DNA of 24,417 bases, taken from NCBI GenBank assembly GCA_964533185.1, contig CAZHLD010000042.1, positions 1-24,417 of the forward strand. The letters are read 5' to 3'. The notes under the pieces are model-generated. The model had not been told where the DNA came from. It did no database searches and worked only from the letters and a program-made list of their open reading frames with translations. The position numbers and the translations under genes are program-made. This DNA is from CAZHLD01 sp964533185 (GTDB taxonomy: Bacteria > Acidobacteriota > Terriglobia > Acidiferrales > UBA7541). Of this stretch, positions 22,902-24,417 are shown piece by piece (position 1 is the stretch's first letter; every line of letters begins with the position of its first letter).

Positions 22902-24417
22902 GTCTTCTCCTCGACCGTTGCCAGGCGGTTTTTTGCGTCGGCGATGGCGGCGCGGACCGAATCGGGCGCGGTGCCGCCGGGCACGGCGCGAGCGGCGAGC
23001 GCTGCCTCGACGGTGAGCGACGCTTTCAGATCGTCACGGAAATGCGCGCAGAACTTCCAGAGCGTTTCCATGGGCAGCTCGGTCCACGCCTTGCCCTGCC
23101 GCTCGGCTTCTTTCACCACCTGGCCGACAATTTCGTGCGCATCGCGGAAGGGGATGCCGCGGCGAACGAGGTAGTCGGNNNNNNNNNNNNNNNNNNNNNN
23201 NNNNNNNNNNNNNNNNNNNNNNNNNNNNNNNNNNNNNNNNNNNNNNNNNNNNNNNNNNNNNNNNNNNNNNNNNNNNNNCCGACAATTTCGTGCGCATCGC
23301 GGAAGGGGATGCCGCGGCGAACGAGGTAGTCGGCCGCTTCGGTGGCCAGCAGCGCGGCGTCGCCAGCGGCTTCGCGCAGGCGCGCTTCATTGGGGCGCGT
23401 GGCTTTGATGGTCGCGGCGGCCACCTGCACCATCGCGAGCGACTGCTCGTGCGCGGCGAAGAGCGGCTCCTTGTCTTCCTGGAGGTCGCGCTGGTAGCTG
23501 GTGGGCAGGCCCTTGAGCGTGGTGAAGAGCGCGAAGAGCGCCGCGGTAATGCGTCCGGACTTGCCGCGGATGAGCTCCCACGCGTCGGGATTTTTCTTCT
23601 GCGGCATGATGCTGCTGCCGGTGGAGAACTCGTCGGGGAGAAGGATGAAGCCAAACTCCTGCGAGGCGAACAGCACAAAGTCTTCGGCCATGCGCGAGAG
23701 GTGCGTGGCCAGCACGGCGAGGGCGTAGAGATAGTCGAGCGCGAAGTCGCGGCGGCTGACGGCGTCGAGGCTGTTGCGCGTGAGGCGGGCAAAACCGAGG
23801 TCGCGGGCGATGGCTTCGCGGTCGATGGGAAAGGCGCAGCCCGCCAGCGCGCCGGAGCCCATCGGGCAGGCGTCTGAGGTGAAGGCGGCCGCGGCGAGGC
23901 GGTCGAGATCGTGAAAAAATCCTTCAGCGTGGGCCATCAGGAAATGCGAATAGAGGATGGGTTGCGCGCGCTGCAGGTGCGTGTGGCCGGGCATGGGCAG
24001 GGCGATGTGCCGTTCGGCCTGCGCGACCAGCGCGCGGATCAGCGCGGCCACGGCGGCGCGCATCTGCGCGGCGGCGTCTTTGACGTACATGCGGAACTCG
24101 GTGACCACCAGCTCGTTGCGGCTGCGCCCGGTGTGCAGCTTGTGGCCGAGGGGGCCGAGTTTTTCGGTGACGGCGCGCTCGAGGAAGTGGTGGACGTCTT
24201 CGGCGTCCGATGCGTCGAGCCAATCCGGCTCGGTCTGCGCACGGTCGCCGATCTGATCGAGCGCCTCGAGGAGCTTGCGCGCTTCGTCAGAGGTGATCAC
24301 GCGGGCGCGCTCGAGGGCGCGCGTCCACGCGCGATCCACGGCGAGCTGGTAGGGCAGCAGGCAGCGGTCGAAAGGGAAGGAGCGCTGGAATTCGTAGAAC
24401 AGCTCGTTGGGGGGACG
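22898..24417 (-). CDS. argH: Argininosuccinate lyase (ArgH), 5' end outside the window
   Basis: ArgH cleaves argininosuccinate to arginine and fumarate, the last step of the pathway. Visible motifs are HKLHTGRSRNELVVTEFRMY, PGHTHLQRAQPILYSHFL, MGSGALAGCAFPIDR, the superfamily signature GSSIMPQKKNPD and SYQRDLQEDKEPLF. The 100-N run at 23179 has identical 55-bp flanks; collapsing it leaves 454 codons in one frame plus stop. The frame is open to the right edge, starting within RPPNELFYEFQRSFPFDR, so only about 10-20 N-terminal residues are missing. A GTG at 24339 is internal and is not the start. The stop overlaps the GNAT gene as ATGA. Confidence 0.96.
23179..23278. other. Assembly gap, false: flanks are identical 55-mers
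   Basis: Copies at 23124-23178 and 23279-23333, each starting CCGACAATTTCGTG, are identical. Removing one copy and the N run restores the argH frame. Confidence 0.95.

Noticed and set aside
1..24417. CRISPR arrays, tRNA or rRNA genes, insertion sequences
   Set aside because: No regularly spaced repeats, cloverleaf-like sequences, rRNA segments or transposase motifs were recognised on either strand.

Overview
This is a GC-rich (about two thirds GC by eye) bacterial scaffold fragment, probably a metagenome-assembled or draft genome. Protein style, the dense same-strand operons with ATGA overlaps, and a dispersed palindromic repeat ending in CTCGGAATGACA suggest Acidobacteriota. That assignment is inference; no rRNA or marker gene is present. 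Six runs of exactly 100 N interrupt the window. Three are flanked by identical 55-bp copies (10451/10606, 21040/21195, 23124/23279), so they are unmerged contig overlaps; collapsing each (minus 155 bp) restores one continuous reading frame. The other three (15127, 17976, 19343) are true gaps of unknown length.

Left accessory part (1-4598), visibly less GC-rich at first: a lone, very large N6-adenine DNA methyltransferase with a nuclease-like N-terminus (281-3241, +), then a HigB/HigA-type toxin-antitoxin pair (3450-4155, +) flanked by two copies of a 46-bp element that ends in a -35 box. The second copy heads a promoter in front of a doubtful 68-codon ORF. The stretch to 4598 otherwise holds short repeats and a C7G7 palindrome.

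Central part (4599-17804, minus strand): a 12-gene surface or exported polysaccharide locus. In transcription order it holds a Wzt-type ABC ATPase with a C-terminal carbohydrate-binding region, a SAM methyltransferase, a sugar epimerase (gapped), a second methyltransferase, a CDP-paratose-2-epimerase-like enzyme, a putative GT-A glycosyltransferase, a zinc-ribbon methyltransferase, a GT2 glycosyltransferase (gap collapsible), an FkbM methyltransferase, a NodU/CmcH carbamoyltransferase, a GT4 glycosyltransferase and, after a palindromic repeat, wecB. Seven consecutive junctions are 4-bp ATGA overlaps. Together they could make nucleotide sugars, assemble a short repeat unit, O-methylate and O-carbamoylate it, and export it by an ABC route. 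The partner permease Wzm is not in the window.

Right part (17904-24417): a glycine-rich RRM RNA-binding protein (-), a divergent acyl-CoA synthetase (+, gapped), an unrecognised 237-residue protein of lower GC (-), and an arginine biosynthesis operon argH - N-acetylglutamate synthase-like GNAT - argJ (-), joined by two ATGA overlaps. The 5' end of argJ carries an in-frame copy of the palindromic repeat also seen upstream of wecB.
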